The notes under the pieces were generated by a model, which did no database searches, had not been told where the DNA came from, and worked only from the letters and a program-made list of their open reading frames with translations. From assembly GCF_022809715.1 (NCBI RefSeq), contig NZ_CP094461.1, forward strand, positions 1 through 64,000: DNA of 64,000 nt. The letters run 5' to 3'. Of this stretch, positions 8,757-21,930 are shown piece by piece (position 1 is the stretch's first letter; the number at the start of each line of letters is the position of its first letter). The DNA is from Burkholderia pyrrocinia (lineage in GTDB: Bacteria > Pseudomonadota > Gammaproteobacteria > Burkholderiales > Burkholderiaceae). The position numbers and the translations under genes are program-made.

Positions 8757-10073
8757 TCAGCCGATCCGCTGGTAAATGGTCGGCGGCGCATCGCCCGTTT
8801 CGCCCAGCACGTAGCTGCGCTGGACCGCGTCCACCGCGCGCGCCGCCGCGGCGGCGTCGCTGGCGTGCACGCAACCGAGCGGTTGGCCGGCCTCGATGCA
8901 CTGCCCGATCTCCGCGAGCGCGGACAGGCCGACACGGGTGTCGATCGCATCCGCCGCGCGCGTGCGGCCACCGCCGAGCGCGACGACCGCCAGCCCGAGC
9001 GCGCGGCAATCGACCCGCTGCACGACGCCGCTCGCGCGCGCCGGAACCGGCACGATGACCGCCGCCCGCGCGAGATGACGCCACGGTGCATCGATCAAGT
9101 CCGCGGGGCCGCCGAGCGCCACGACCATTCTCGCGAAGCGTTCCGCCGCCGCGCCCGAGTCGAGCGCCTGTTGCAGCATCGTGCGCGCCGATGCGGCATC
9201 GCCTGCCAGCCCGCCGGTGACGAGCAACTGTGCCGAGAGCGCCATCGTCACTTCATGCAGCCGGGCCGGACGCGACTTGCCGGTCAGGTAGTCGATCGCG
9301 CACGCCACTTCGAGCGCATTGCCCGCGCACGGTGCGAGCGACTGGTTCATGTCGGTGAGGATCGCGGTCGTCTTCATGCCGGCGCCGTTGCCGACGTCGA
9401 CGATGCTGCGGGCCAGTTCCGCCGATTGCTCGACGGTCGGCATGAATGCACCGGAGCCGACTTTGACGTCCATCACGAGCCCGTCGAGTCCTGCCGCGAG
9501 CTTCTTCGACAGGATCGACGCGGTGATCATCGCGACCGACTCGACGGTCGCCGTCACGTCGCGAATCGCATAGATGCGCTTGTCGGCCGGCGCCAGCCGC
9601 GCGGTCTGCCCGATGATCGCGACGCCGACGTCGCGCACCGTGCGGCGAAACGCATCCGTATCGGGCGTCACGTCATAGCCGGGGATCGCGCTGAGCTTGT
9701 CGAGCGTTCCGCCGGTGTGGCCGAGCCCGCGCCCCGAGATCATCGGCACGTAGCCGCCGCACGCGGCCACCATCGGCCCGAGCATCAGCGACACGACGTC
9801 GCCGACGCCGCCGGTCGAATGCTTGTCGATCACGGGTCCGCCGAGATCGAGCGCGCGCCAGTCGAGCACGTCGCCCGAGTCGCGCTGCGCAAGCGTCAGC
9901 GCGACGCGTTCGTCGACGCTCAGGTCGTTGAAATACACGGCCATCGCGAATGCCGCCACCTGGCCCTCGGTCACGCTGCCGTCGGTCACGCCACGCACGA
10001 ACGCGGCAATCTCGTCGCGATCGAGCGGCTGCCGGTCGCGCTTCTTGCGGATGAATTCCTGCGGTAGAAACAT
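8757..10073 (-). CDS. deoA: thymidine phosphorylase
   Basis: DeoA cleaves thymidine or deoxyuridine with phosphate to the base and deoxyribose-1-phosphate. The 438-residue length fits the family (about 440). The phosphate-binding KHSTGGVGD motif, the glycine-rich [15 protein letters not shown] segment and [17 protein letters not shown] are intact. The ATG used ([11 protein letters not shown]) has GAGGAG 9 bp upstream. The gene starts 38 bp after nupC, so both are probably cotranscribed, giving uptake followed by phosphorolysis. Confidence 0.95.
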   Translation of the reverse strand: MFLPQEFIRKKRDRQPLDRDEIAAFVRGVTDGSVTEGQVAAFAMAVYFNDLSVDERVALTLAQRDSGDVLDWRALDLGGPVIDKHSTGGVGDVVSLMLGPMVAACGGYVPMISGRGLGHTGGTLDKLSAIPGYDVTPDTDAFRRTVRDVGVAIIGQTARLAPADKRIYAIRDVTATVESVAMITASILSKKLAAGLDGLVMDVKVGSGAFMPTVEQSAELARSIVDVGNGAGMKTTAILTDMNQSLAPCAGNALEVACAIDYLTGKSRPARLHEVTMALSAQLLVTGGLAGDAASARTMLQQALDSGAAAERFARMVVALGGPADLIDAPWRHLARAAVIVPVPARASGVVQRVDCRALGLAVVALGGGRTRAADAIDTRVGLSALAEIGQCIEAGQPLGCVHASDAAAAARAVDAVQRSYVLGETGDAPPTIYQRIG

Positions 10074-10111
10074 CGTTGCATCTCCTCGTTCGGTCAGTGG
10101 CCGCTGCACGG

Positions 10112-11386
10112 TCAATGCAGGGAGAAGAACAGGCCGGCAATCGCGGCGCTCATCAGGTTCGACAGTGTCGCGGCCGTCAGCGCACGCAAGCCGTGCCGGG
10201 CGACTTCCGACCGACGCTCCGGCGCGACCGCGCTGAAGCCGCCCGCGAGAATGGCGATCGACGAGAAGTTCGCGAAGCCGCACAGCGCGAACGACACGAT
10301 CGCGAGCGTCTTCGGGTCAAGCACTTGCAGGCCGGCCGCCGCGACGTGCTCGCTGCCCTTCAGGTATGGCGACAGGTCGCCGTACGCGACGAACTCGTTG
10401 AAGATCAGTTTCTCGCCGATGAAGTTGCCGGCCAGCGCCGCGTCGTGCCACGGCACGCCGATGATCCACGCAAGCGGCGCGAACAGGTGGCCGAGGATGC
10501 CCAGCAGCGTGACCTGCGGAAAGCCCGCGAACGCGGCCACGCCGCCGACGATGAGGTTCATCAGCGCGATGAGCCCCACGAACGCGATCAGCATCGCGCC
10601 GACGTTGATCGCGATTCGCAGTCCGACCGACGCGCCGGACGCCGCCGCCTCGATCACGTTGGCGGCCCGCTTGTCGTCGAAATCGAGACCGTCGACCACG
10701 ACACGGCTCGGCTCGACGGTCGGAAACAGCAGCTTGCCGAACAGCAGCCCGCCCGGCACCGCCATGAACGACGCGGCGAGCAGATACTCCATCTTCACGC
10801 CGAGGCCGGCATAGCCGACCAGCACCGAGCCCGCGACCGACGCCATGCCGCTCGCCATCACCGTGAAGATCTCGGCGCTCGTCATGTTCCGCACGAACGG
10901 CTTCACGAGCGCGGGCATCTCGCTTTGCCCGAGAAAGATCGTCGCGACGGCCGAGCACGCCTCGATACGGCTCACGCCGAGCACTTTCGCCAGCCCGGCG
11001 CCGAGGATCGCGACAATCCACTTCATCACGCCGACGTAGTACAGCACCGCGATCAGCGCGGTGACGAAGATGATCATCGGCAGCACGCGCAGGCCGAATA
11101 CGAACCCGCCGTCGCCGAACAACTGGAACATCCGGCTGTCGACCAGCCCGCCGAACACGAACGCGATGCCGTGATTGCCCATGTCGAGCACGCGATTGAC
11201 GCCGTTCGCGGCCGCTGCCAGCGCCGCGCGGCCGGACGGCACGAACAGCACCAGCGCACCGATCGCGAACTGCGTGAGCAGCGCGGCGATCAGGGTCCGG
11301 CCGCTCACCGCGCTCCGGTTGTTCGACAGCAGATACGCAACCAGCAGCAGGAACAACATACCCAGGAGACTGCGCAGAATATCCAC
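10112..11386 (-). CDS. nupC: NupC-type concentrative nucleoside transporter
   Basis: This 424-residue membrane protein has the alternating hydrophobic segments of concentrative nucleoside transporters, with hallmark motifs [16 protein letters not shown]-like AVPGGLLFG and [15 protein letters not shown] chose the GTG start ([15 protein letters not shown]) because AAAGGAG lies 6-8 bp upstream; the longer ATG frame adds 21 charged residues before the first membrane segment. It moves nucleosides with protons or sodium. First gene of a nupC-deoA unit, with cdd further down. Confidence 0.92.
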   Translation of the reverse strand: MDILRSLLGMLFLLLVAYLLSNNRSAVSGRTLIAALLTQFAIGALVLFVPSGRAALAAAANGVNRVLDMGNHGIAFVFGGLVDSRMFQLFGDGGFVFGLRVLPMIIFVTALIAVLYYVGVMKWIVAILGAGLAKVLGVSRIEACSAVATIFLGQSEMPALVKPFVRNMTSAEIFTVMASGMASVAGSVLVGYAGLGVKMEYLLAASFMAVPGGLLFGKLLFPTVEPSRVVVDGLDFDDKRAANVIEAAASGASVGLRIAINVGAMLIAFVGLIALMNLIVGGVAAFAGFPQVTLLGILGHLFAPLAWIIGVPWHDAALAGNFIGEKLIFNEFVAYGDLSPYLKGSEHVAAAGLQVLDPKTLAIVSFALCGFANFSSIAILAGGFSAVAPERRSEVARHGLRALTAATLSNLMSAAIAGLFFSLH

Positions 11387-11491
11387 CTTGTGCTCCTTTC
11401 TCTCAATGTTATTGATCTGTCCCGCACGCCGCCGGGAACGTTCGTGCAACGCTGTCGGTGGATATTACCCGGTCGGCACGCTGAAATGCAT

Positions 11492-11524
11492 GCGGGGCGT
11501 GCCGTGCGAACGGACACGCCCCGC
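11492..11524 (-). terminator. hairpin after the hydantoinase gene
   Basis: A 10-bp perfect stem (GCGGGGCGTG with CACGCCCCGC) lies just downstream of the dihydropyrimidinase stop on the minus strand. There is no clear T run after it, so it is a weak terminator candidate that separates the pyrimidine-degradation operon from nupC. Confidence 0.4.
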
Positions 11525-11538
11525 GCGACACGCGTCGC

Positions 11539-14557
<3,019 letters not shown>

Positions 14558-14584
14558 CGGAGGCACTCCACGTAAAACGTCAGC

Positions 14585-14606
14585 GCCGGCATCGCGCGAT
14601 GCCGGC
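14585..14606 (-). terminator. perfect hairpin between preA and the NCS1 gene
   Basis: GCCGGCATCG and CGATGCCGGC form a 10-bp stem with a 2-base loop in the 101-bp gap after preA. Only a short TTTT follows on the minus strand, so it may lower read-through into the transporter gene or protect an RNA end rather than stop transcription fully. Confidence 0.45.
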
Positions 14607-14658
14607 TCACGGAAACGAAAAACGGCGGCGCCGGATCTCGCGCACCGCCGGACGCAGG

Positions 14659-15966
14659 TCAAGCCGCCTTCGCGTGCTTCTCGGGCGCCGCCGGGCTCGC
14701 CCCCGCATCCGTGCGCGCCGGATTGTTCGAATGCGTGGTCCAGTTCGCGTACTCGCCCGAGTCGACGCGCTCCATCGTGATGCATTGCTCGACCGGACAC
14801 ACATGCATGCAAAGATTGCACCCGACGCACGCCGAATCGATCACTTCGAAGTGCCGCACGCCGTCCTTCTCGCGCGTGATCGCCTGGTGCGACGTGTCCT
14901 CGCACGCGATATGGCACAGCCCGCACTGGATGCAGCGGTCCTGGTCGATGCGCGCCTTGATGTCGTACTTCAGGTTCAGGTATTTCCAGTCGGTCACGTT
15001 CGGCACCGCGCGACCGCGCACGTCGTCGAGCGTCGCGTAGCCCTTCTCGTCCATCCAGTTCGACAGGCCGTCGGCGAGATCCGACACGATCCGGAAGCCG
15101 TAATGCATCGCCGCGGTGCACACCTGCACGCTGCCGGCGCCGAGCACGATGAATTCGGCCGCGTCGCGCCACGTCGAGATGCCGCCGATGCCCGAGATCG
15201 GCAGGTGCGGCGTTTCCGGATCGCGTGCGATTTCCGCGACCATGTTCAGCGCGATCGGCTTGACCGCCGGACCGCAATAGCCGCCGTGCGTGCCCTTGCC
15301 GTCGACGGTCGGCATCGGCGCCATGTGGTCGAGATCGACCGCGACGATCGAGTTGATCGTGTTGATCAACGACACGCCGTCTGCACCGCCCTTGTACGCG
15401 GCGCGCGACCCCATCCGGATGTCGCTGATGTTCGGCGTGAGCTTCACGAGGCACGGCAGCTTCGTGCCTTCCTTGACCCAGCGCGTGACCATCTCGACAT
15501 ATTCGGGCACCTGCCCGACGGCCGCGCCCATCCCGCGCTCGCTCATCCCGTGCGGGCAGCCGAAGTTCAGTTCGACCGCGTCGGCGCCCGTATCCTCGAC
15601 GAGCGGCAGGATCCATTTCCAGTCGCGCTCGTTGCACGGCACCATCAGCGATACGATCAGCGCGCGGTCCGGCCAGTCGCGCTTGACCTGCGCGATCTCT
15701 CTCAGGTTCACGTCGAGCGGACGGTCGGTGATCAGCTCGATGTTGTTCAGCCCCGCGATGCGCTGGCCGTTCCACTGCACGGCGCCGTAGCGCGAACTGA
15801 CGTTGACGACGTGCGGATCGAGCCCGAGCGTCTTCCACACGACGCCGCCCCAGCCCGCCTCGAATGCGCGGTTGACGTTGTAGGCCTTGTCGGTCGGCGG
15901 CGCGGACGCGAGCCAGAAGGGATTCGGCGAAGTGATGCCCGCGATGGTGCAGCGAAGGTCGGCCAT
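14659..15966 (-). CDS. preA: dihydropyrimidine dehydrogenase (NAD+) catalytic subunit PreA
   Basis: PreA reduces uracil or thymine to the dihydro forms together with PreT. The 435-residue protein combines an FMN-binding dihydroorotate-dehydrogenase-like barrel (about residues 1-310, with LASAPPTDK and NFGCPHGM) and a C-terminal pair of 4Fe-4S clusters (CIQCGLCHIAC and CVGCNLCMHVCP). The start is MADLRCTIAG; the open frame upstream overlaps preT. It is 70 bp after preT, the usual gene order for this two-subunit enzyme. Confidence 0.95.
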   Translation of the reverse strand: MADLRCTIAGITSPNPFWLASAPPTDKAYNVNRAFEAGWGGVVWKTLGLDPHVVNVSSRYGAVQWNGQRIAGLNNIELITDRPLDVNLREIAQVKRDWPDRALIVSLMVPCNERDWKWILPLVEDTGADAVELNFGCPHGMSERGMGAAVGQVPEYVEMVTRWVKEGTKLPCLVKLTPNISDIRMGSRAAYKGGADGVSLINTINSIVAVDLDHMAPMPTVDGKGTHGGYCGPAVKPIALNMVAEIARDPETPHLPISGIGGISTWRDAAEFIVLGAGSVQVCTAAMHYGFRIVSDLADGLSNWMDEKGYATLDDVRGRAVPNVTDWKYLNLKYDIKARIDQDRCIQCGLCHIACEDTSHQAITREKDGVRHFEVIDSACVGCNLCMHVCPVEQCITMERVDSGEYANWTTHSNNPARTDAGASPAAPEKHAKAA

Positions 15967-16002
15967 GTTCGGCTCCGTGAGAGTGGGGTCGTTGTCGTGG
16001 AG

Positions 16003-16032
16003 TGGATGCGTGCGCGATGGATGCGTGCGCGG
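16003..16032. repeat. 15-bp tandem duplication in the preT-preA gap
   Basis: TGGATGCGTGCGCG plus one base occurs twice in a row between preT and preA. It is short, outside the genes, and may simply be slippage. Confidence 0.6.
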
Positions 16033-16036
16033 GCGC

Positions 16037-17374
16037 TTATGCGGCCTTCGCGTCGCGCAGCGCGAGCGCCGCGTCGATCGACGCGGCCGCGCGCTTGCCG
16101 TCCTGCACGGCCTGCACCGTGAGGTCGACGCCGTCCGTCGCCGCGCAATCGCCGCCGGCCCATACGTCGGGCAGTGCCGTGCGCCCGTTCGCATCCACCG
16201 CGATGCGCGCGCCGTCCGCCGTCAGCAACGCGGCCGCGATATCGTCGGGCACCAGCGTCTGGCCGATCGCCTTCAGCACCATGTCCGCGTCGACGGCGAA
16301 GCGCTCGCCCGATGCCGCTTCAAACTCGACGCCCGTCACCTGCCCGTTCGCGCCCGCGATGCGCACCGGCTTCGCGTGCGTGACGAGCGTGACGCCGCTC
16401 TTCTGCGCGAACTCGCGCTCGGCCCACGTCGCGCTCATCGCATCCACGCCGCGCCGGTAAACCATCGTCACGCGCTCGGCGCCGAGCTTGCGGCTCTGCA
16501 CGGCCGCATCGATGGCCGTATTGCCGCCGCCGATCACGACCACGCGCCGCCCGACCGGCACGTTCTCCAGCCCGTCGGCCTGCCGCACCTGCTCGATGAA
16601 GTCGACCGCGTTCATCACACCGGCCAGTTGCTCGCCGTCGATCGCGAGCGCGCGCACGCCGCCGAGGCCCATCGCGAGAAACACTGCGTCGTGCTGCTCG
16701 CGCAGCGTGTCGAGCGTCATGTCGCGTCCGAGCGCAACACCCGTTTTCAGCGTGATGCCGCCGACCGACAGCAGCCATTCGACTTCACGCTGCGCGAAAT
16801 CGTCGACCGTCTTGTACGCGGCGATCCCATATTCGTTGAGACCGCCGGCCTTCGGGCGCGCGTCGAACAGCGTCACGCGGTGCCCGGCGAGCGCGAGCCG
16901 GTGCGCGCACGCGAGCCCGGCCGGCCCCGCGCCGACCACCGCGACATGGCGGCCCGTATCGGGCGCACGCGTAAAACGTACCGCCCCGGTTGCCATCGCC
17001 CAGTCGGTCGCGTGCCGCTGCAGCGCGCCGATCGCGACCGGCTGCGCATCCTGATGGTTGCGCACGCATGCGCCTTCGCACAGGATCTCGGTCGGGCACA
17101 CGCGTGCGCACATGCCGCCGAGCGGATTCGCGGACAGGATGTCGGTCGCGGCGCCTTTCAGGTTGCCGTTGCCGATCTTGCGGATGAAGCTCGGGATGTC
17201 GATCTGCGTCGGGCACGCCTGTACGCACGGCGCGTCGTAGCAGTAGTGGCAGCGGCTGGCAGCGGCCGCCGCCGCGGTCGGATCGAGCAGCGGCGCGATA
17301 TCGGCGAATTCGCACGAGAGTTGCGTGGACGACAGGCGATGCGCGGCGATATCGCCGGTTGGCTTGGTGGTCAT
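16037..17374 (-). CDS. preT: dihydropyrimidine dehydrogenase NAD(P)H-oxidising subunit PreT
   Basis: This 445-residue flavoprotein feeds electrons from NADH to PreA. The N-terminal part (about residues 35-105) has the Cys-rich motifs of the GltD/PreT family (CHYCYDAPCVQACP and GGMCARVCPTEILCEGAC), then comes the FAD-binding VAVVGAGPAGLACA and a second nucleotide-binding VVVIGGGNTAIDAA. Length fits the family. It precedes preA by 70 bp on the same strand, and follows the carbamoyl-amino-acid hydrolase gene by 127 bp. Confidence 0.95.
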   Translation of the reverse strand: MTTKPTGDIAAHRLSSTQLSCEFADIAPLLDPTAAAAAASRCHYCYDAPCVQACPTQIDIPSFIRKIGNGNLKGAATDILSANPLGGMCARVCPTEILCEGACVRNHQDAQPVAIGALQRHATDWAMATGAVRFTRAPDTGRHVAVVGAGPAGLACAHRLALAGHRVTLFDARPKAGGLNEYGIAAYKTVDDFAQREVEWLLSVGGITLKTGVALGRDMTLDTLREQHDAVFLAMGLGGVRALAIDGEQLAGVMNAVDFIEQVRQADGLENVPVGRRVVVIGGGNTAIDAAVQSRKLGAERVTMVYRRGVDAMSATWAEREFAQKSGVTLVTHAKPVRIAGANGQVTGVEFEAASGERFAVDADMVLKAIGQTLVPDDIAAALLTADGARIAVDANGRTALPDVWAGGDCAATDGVDLTVQAVQDGKRAAASIDAALALRDAKAA

Positions 17375-17501
17375 ACGCGTTCCTTCGACTGGGTGGAGAC
17401 AAAGCCGTCCCCGCCGGCTGCGGATGCACAGTCGGGGCGGTCATGCTGAGGAATCCTGCGGTCAGGCGATGCGCGGCCTGCCGGCTGCTACGGTCGATTC
17501 G

Positions 17502-18782
17502 TCATGAAGCCGGCTCGCATGCGCGCGACAGCATCGCGTGCAGCAGCACATTCGCGCCGGCCTCGATCCACGCGGGCGTCGCGTCCTCGATCTCGTTGTG
17601 GCTGATGCCGTCGACACACGGCACGAACACCATCGACGTCGGCGCGACCTGCGCCAGATAACATGCGTCATGCCCTGCACCCGACACGATGTCGCGGTGC
17701 GAGTAGCCGAAGCGATCGGCCGCGTCACGCACGGCCGCCACGCACGCCGCATCGAATGCGACGGGCTTGTAGTAGAAAATCTGCTCGAGTTCCGTTTCGA
17801 GCCCGATGCCGGCCGCAATGCGCGCGACGCCGTCGCGCAGCGCGGCGTCCATCTTCGCGAGCACGGCGTCGTCCGGATGACGGAAATCGACGGTGAAGAA
17901 CACGCGGCCGGGAATCACGTTGCGCGAGTTCGGGTGGACCTGCATCATGCCGACCGTCGCGCAGCCGAACGGCGCATGATCGAGGCCGATCCGGTTGACG
18001 AGATCGACCACGCGCGACGCGCCGAGCAGCGCGTCGCGGCGGCGCGGCATCGGCGTCGGCCCCGCATGCGCCTCCTGGCCGGTGAACGTGATCTCGTACC
18101 AGCGCTGCCCCTGCGCATCGGTCACGACGCCGATCGTCTTGCACTCCGCTTCGAGAATCGGCCCCTGCTCGATATGCAGTTCGAACGCCGCGTGCAGCTT
18201 GCGTCCGCCGCACGGCACGTCGCCCGCGTAGCCGATGCGCGCCAGCTCCTCGCCGATCGTCTTGCCGTCGACGTCCTTGCGCGACAGCCCGTATTCGAGC
18301 GAGAACACGCCCGCGAACACACCGGACGCGACCATCGCGGGCGCGAAGCGCGAGCCCTCCTCGTTGGTCCAGATCACGACCTCGACCGGATGCTCGGTCT
18401 CGATCCCGTGATCGTTGAGACTGCGAATCACCTCGAGGCCGCCGAGCACGCCGTAGATGCCGTCGAAGCGGCCGCCCGTCGGCTGCGAATCCGCGTGCGA
18501 GCCCGTGACGACCGGCGCCGCGTCCGCCACGCGGCCCGCGCGGCGCATGAACACGTTGCCCATCGTATCGACCGTCACCGTGCAGCCGGCGGCCTTCGCC
18601 CAGCCGACGATCAGGTCGCGGCCGGCCTTGTCGAGATCGGTCAGCGCGAGGCGGCACACGCCGCCTTTCGGCGTCGCGCCGATCTTCGCGACTTCCATCA
18701 GGCTGTCCCACAACCGCTTGCCGTCGACCTTGATCGACTGGTCGAAGACCGGCCGCTTCACTGTTTCCGATACCGCGTTCAT
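17502..18782 (-). CDS. Zn-dependent N-carbamoyl-beta-alanine / L-amino-acid hydrolase
   Basis: This M20-family amidohydrolase should release beta-alanine (or beta-aminoisobutyrate), CO2 and ammonia in the third step of reductive pyrimidine breakdown. The 426 residues include the metal motifs GSHADSQPTGG, TNEEGSRF and HIEQGPILE, and the late GAGHDACYLA and GISHNE. Two in-frame ATGs lie 6 bp apart; I use the second (MNAVSETVKR) because AGGAG is 8 bp before it. It is the first gene of the catabolic operon and faces the RutR-like regulator across a 356-bp gap. Beta-ureidopropionase and hydantoinase-type carbamoylases cannot be told apart by eye; context favours the former. Confidence 0.88.
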   Translation of the reverse strand: MNAVSETVKRPVFDQSIKVDGKRLWDSLMEVAKIGATPKGGVCRLALTDLDKAGRDLIVGWAKAAGCTVTVDTMGNVFMRRAGRVADAAPVVTGSHADSQPTGGRFDGIYGVLGGLEVIRSLNDHGIETEHPVEVVIWTNEEGSRFAPAMVASGVFAGVFSLEYGLSRKDVDGKTIGEELARIGYAGDVPCGGRKLHAAFELHIEQGPILEAECKTIGVVTDAQGQRWYEITFTGQEAHAGPTPMPRRRDALLGASRVVDLVNRIGLDHAPFGCATVGMMQVHPNSRNVIPGRVFFTVDFRHPDDAVLAKMDAALRDGVARIAAGIGLETELEQIFYYKPVAFDAACVAAVRDAADRFGYSHRDIVSGAGHDACYLAQVAPTSMVFVPCVDGISHNEIEDATPAWIEAGANVLLHAMLSRACEPAS

Positions 18783-18902
18783 TCGCATCGCTCCTGTGGG
18801 GTAGGTGATGTCGTCGGACCGGTCTGCGCCGGTGCGTGCAATACCTGTTTCGGGGCATACCCGCCCGTGCGCGGTGCATGTCCCGGTCGTGCGCGAAGTT
18901 CG

Positions 18903-18919
18903 TCCGACGAATCGTCGGA
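18903..18919. promoter_or_regulatory. palindrome TCCGACGA-N-TCGTCGGA
   Basis: Two perfect 8-base arms with a single central base lie in the divergent region between the hydrolase and the TetR gene, 25 bp from the second palindrome. It may be a regulator site. No known consensus is matched with certainty. Confidence 0.45.
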
Positions 18920-18943
18920 ACCGCGTTGCGCCGCTCATCGAAT

Positions 18944-18961
18944 CCTGTCCGATTGGACAGG
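18944..18961. promoter_or_regulatory. candidate RutR-type operator
   Basis: CCTGTCC-GATT-GGACAGG is a perfect 7-base inverted repeat with a 4-base spacer in the divergent region. Its core resembles the RutR box of E. coli (TTGACCA-NN-TGGTCAA) in size and symmetry. The RutR-like gene next door makes it the best operator candidate for the catabolic operon. Inferred. Confidence 0.6.
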
Positions 18962-19138
18962 TTTTAGACGATCAAAATGACCAAGGCAATGTCTTTCTTT
19001 CGTGGTTCGATAGAGCGAGAAACGTGCCATCGCAACGCAGCATCCCTGCGGATGCGCAGTGTCCGCACGCGTGCGTCCGACACGAATCAGCGGCTAGAAT
19101 GAAGCCCAACGCGGCATGCCCGCCGCGCGAGGGTAACG

Positions 19139-19831
19139 ATGAGACATGACGAGGCGGCAGCCGAAGCGACCGACAGCGAAGAAACGTCCGCGCCTTTGCG
19201 GCGACGCAAGGCGCACATCCGCGAGTCCAACGAAGCGCATCTGCTCGCCTGTGCGGAAGCCGTGTTCGCGGAGCGCGGGCTCGACGGCGCGAGCACCGCG
19301 ATGATCGCGGAACGCGCCGGCCTGCCGAAGGCAAACGTGCACTACTACTTCCCGACGAAGCTCGCGCTGTACCGCCGCGTGCTCGACGACCTGTTCGAGG
19401 ACTGGCATCGCGCGGCCGGCTCGTTCGAGGCAAGCGACGATCCGGTGGAAGCGATCGGCGGCTACGTGCGCGCGAAGATGGATCTGTCGCGGCGGCGCCC
19501 GCTCGGCTCGAAGGTCTGGGCCAACGAGATCATCCATGGCGCGGAGCACATGCATGACATCCTGTCGCAACGCGTGAAGCCGTGGTTCGACACGCGCGTG
19601 AAGGTGATCGACGACTGGATCGCGCGCGGGCTGCTCGCGCCGATCGACGCGCATGCCCTGATGTACCTGATCTGGGCGACCACGCAGCACTATGCGGATT
19701 TCGATGCGCAGATCCGCGCGCTGAGCGGCAAGCGCGCGTTCACGCGGAAGGCGTTCGACGAGAAGACCGAGCAGGTCGTGCAGCTCGTGATACGCGCGTG
19801 CGGCGCGGTGTCGCCGAACGCGCAGCCATAG
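19139..19831 (+). CDS. TetR-family regulator, RutR-like
   Basis: The 230-residue protein has an N-terminal TetR helix-turn-helix (about residues 28-75, with MIAERAGLPKANVHYYFPTK) and a C-terminal ligand domain of the RutR/YcdC type (KVWANEIIHGAEH, DDWIARGLL, TQHYADFDAQI). RutR senses uracil or thymine in E. coli. Here it is transcribed away from the pyrimidine-degradation operon, so it is the likely uracil-responsive repressor. The ATG has a GAGGG-like site upstream. Confidence 0.88.
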   Translation: MRHDEAAAEATDSEETSAPLRRRKAHIRESNEAHLLACAEAVFAERGLDGASTAMIAERAGLPKANVHYYFPTKLALYRRVLDDLFEDWHRAAGSFEASDDPVEAIGGYVRAKMDLSRRRPLGSKVWANEIIHGAEHMHDILSQRVKPWFDTRVKVIDDWIARGLLAPIDAHALMYLIWATTQHYADFDAQIRALSGKRAFTRKAFDEKTEQVVQLVIRACGAVSPNAQP

Positions 19832-19854
19832 CGCAACCGCGGCGAGCCGCCGAA

Positions 19855-19910
19855 TAAAAAACGGGCGACGAGCACCACGCAGGCGTTTCCTGCGCGATAC
19901 CCGTCGCCCG
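19855..19910 (-). terminator. terminator after the thiolase gene
   Basis: A 9-bp outer stem (CGGGCGACG with CGTCGCCCG) encloses a second stem, and on the minus strand it is followed by TTTTTTATT. It ends the thiolase operon and may also serve the convergent TetR gene. Confidence 0.75.
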
Positions 19911-19940
19911 CGTCGCAGCGTGCGTGTTATGCGCTACACG

Positions 19941-21131
19941 TTACGCGATGCGCTCGATCGCGATGGCCGTCGCCTCGCCGCCGCCGATGCACAGCGACGC
20001 GACGCCGCGTTTCAGGCCATACGTTTCGAGCGCGGCCAGCAGCGTCACCATCACGCGCGCGCCCGATGCGCCGATCGGATGTCCGAGCGCGCACGCGCCG
20101 CCGTGCACGTTGACCTTCTCGTGCGGCAGGTCGAGATCGCGCATCGCGGCCATCGGCACCACCGCGAACGCTTCGTTGATCTCGAACAGATCGACGTCGC
20201 GCAGGTTCCAGCCGGTTTTCTCCGACAGCTTGCGCAGCGCGCCGACCGGCGCGGTCGCGAACAGGCCCGGCTTGTCTGCGTAAGTCGAATGCCCGACAAT
20301 CACGGCCTTCGGCGTGAGGCCCAGGCGCTCCGCTTCCGAGCGGCGCATCATCACCAGCGCCGCCGCACCGTCCGAGATCGACGACGCGTTCGCTGCCGTC
20401 ACCGTGCCGCCTTCTCGGAACGCCGGTTTCAGCGTCGGGATCTTGTCGAGCTTCGCCTTGCCCGGCTGCTCGTCGATCGACACGAGTGCTTCGGTCTTGC
20501 CGGCCTTCACGGTCACCGGCGCGATCTCCGACACGAAATGCCCTTCGGCGATCGCGCGTTGCGCGCGCGTCAGCGACGCGATCGCAAACGCATCCTGCGC
20601 TTCGCGCGTGAACTGGTACGCCTGCGCGCAATCCTCGGCGAACGTGCCCATCAAGCGGCCTTTGTCATACGCGTCCTCGAGCCCGTCGAGGAACATGTGG
20701 TCGAGCACCTGGCCGTGGCCCATCCGCATCCCCGCGCGCGCTTTCGGCAGCAGGTACGGCGCATTCGTCATGCTTTCCATCCCGCCCGCAACGGCCACGC
20801 CCGCCGAGCCTGCCAGCAGCAGGTCGTGCACGAACATCGCGGCCTTCATCCCGGAGCCGCACATCTTGTTGACCGTGGTCGCGCCCGCCGCGAGCGGCAG
20901 CCCGGCCTTCAGCGCGGCCTGCCGCGCCGGCGCCTGGCCCTGCCCGGCCGGCAGCACGCAGCCGAACACGATTTCATCGATACGCTCGGCCGGCACGTTC
21001 GCGCGCTCGAGCGCCGCGCGAATCGCTACCGCACCGAGCTCGCTCGCGCTAGCCGCAGCCAGGTCGCCCTGAAAACCACCCATCGGCGTACGCGCCATAC
21101 CAACGATTACGATCGGATCCTGATTCGCCAT
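19941..21131 (-). CDS. acetyl-CoA acetyltransferase (thiolase)
   Basis: This 396-residue thiolase has the nucleophile in NKMCGSGMKA (Cys91), NEAFAVVP, the His motif GGACALGHPIGASGAR and the second Cys in CIGGGE. It joins or cleaves acyl-CoA units. It is the last gene of a tight operon (18 bp after the dehydrogenase) with an acyl-CoA synthetase first, so cleavage during acid breakdown is the likely direction. Chain-length preference cannot be read. Confidence 0.92.
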   Translation of the reverse strand: MANQDPIVIVGMARTPMGGFQGDLAAASASELGAVAIRAALERANVPAERIDEIVFGCVLPAGQGQAPARQAALKAGLPLAAGATTVNKMCGSGMKAAMFVHDLLLAGSAGVAVAGGMESMTNAPYLLPKARAGMRMGHGQVLDHMFLDGLEDAYDKGRLMGTFAEDCAQAYQFTREAQDAFAIASLTRAQRAIAEGHFVSEIAPVTVKAGKTEALVSIDEQPGKAKLDKIPTLKPAFREGGTVTAANASSISDGAAALVMMRRSEAERLGLTPKAVIVGHSTYADKPGLFATAPVGALRKLSEKTGWNLRDVDLFEINEAFAVVPMAAMRDLDLPHEKVNVHGGACALGHPIGASGARVMVTLLAALETYGLKRGVASLCIGGGEATAIAIERIA

Positions 21132-21149
21132 GATTCGTTTCCTCCAGTG

Positions 21150-21917
21150 TCAGCGCGGTGCCATGCGCAACGCGCCATCGAGACGGATGACTTCGCCGTT
21201 CAGCATCGTGTTCTCGGCGATGTGGCGCACCAGCGCCGCAAATTCTTCCGGGCGGCCGAGCCGCGGCGGGAACGGCACGCTCTTGCCGAGCGCGTCCTGC
21301 ACGTCCTGCGGCATGCCGGCCATCATCGGCGTCGCGAAGATGCCGGGCGCGATCGTCACGACACGAATGCCGAACCGCGCGAGTTCGCGCGCGATCGGCA
21401 GCGTCATGCCCACCACGCCGCTCTTCGACGCCGCATACGCGGCCTGCCCGATCTGCCCGTCGAACGCCGCGACCGACGCGGTGTTGACGATCACGCCGCG
21501 CTCGCCTTCCGCGTCGGCATCCTGCTTCGACATCGCTTCGGCGGCCAGCCGGATCATGTTGAACGTGCCGACGAGATTGATCGACACTGCGCGCGCGAAA
21601 CGGTCGAGCGAGTGCGGACCGTCGCGGCCGACGACCTTCTCGCCCGGTGCGACGCCCGCGCAGTTGACGAGCGCGTCGATGCGGCCGAACACGTCGCGCG
21701 CGGCGGCCACGGCCGCCTGCCCATCGGCCTCGCTCGTCACGTCGGTCTTCACGAAGCGCGCGGCCGCACCGAGTTCGTGCGCGAGGCTCGCGCCGGCTTC
21801 GTCATTGACATCCAGCAGCACGGCCTTGCCGTCTTGCGCGACGACCATGCGCGCCACCGCGGCGCCGAGGCCCGAACCGGCGCCCGTAATCAGAAAAACG
21901 CGATCCTTGATATTCAT
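21150..21917 (-). CDS. SDR 3-hydroxyacyl-CoA dehydrogenase (HSD10-like)
   Basis: The 255-residue short-chain dehydrogenase has the NAD-binding TGAGSGLG at residues about 11-18, the NCAG-type motif, the catalytic Ser in NTASVAA and the YAASK pair. The stretch [21 protein letters not shown] is typical of type II 3-hydroxyacyl-CoA dehydrogenases. It sits 13 bp after the synthetase and 18 bp before the thiolase, so it should oxidise the 3-hydroxyacyl-CoA before thiolysis. No enoyl-CoA hydratase or acyl-CoA dehydrogenase is in the operon. Confidence 0.88.
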   Translation of the reverse strand: MNIKDRVFLITGAGSGLGAAVARMVVAQDGKAVLLDVNDEAGASLAHELGAAARFVKTDVTSEADGQAAVAAARDVFGRIDALVNCAGVAPGEKVVGRDGPHSLDRFARAVSINLVGTFNMIRLAAEAMSKQDADAEGERGVIVNTASVAAFDGQIGQAAYAASKSGVVGMTLPIARELARFGIRVVTIAPGIFATPMMAGMPQDVQDALGKSVPFPPRLGRPEEFAALVRHIAENTMLNGEVIRLDGALRMAPR

Positions 21918-21930
21918 CAGCAGTCCGTAT

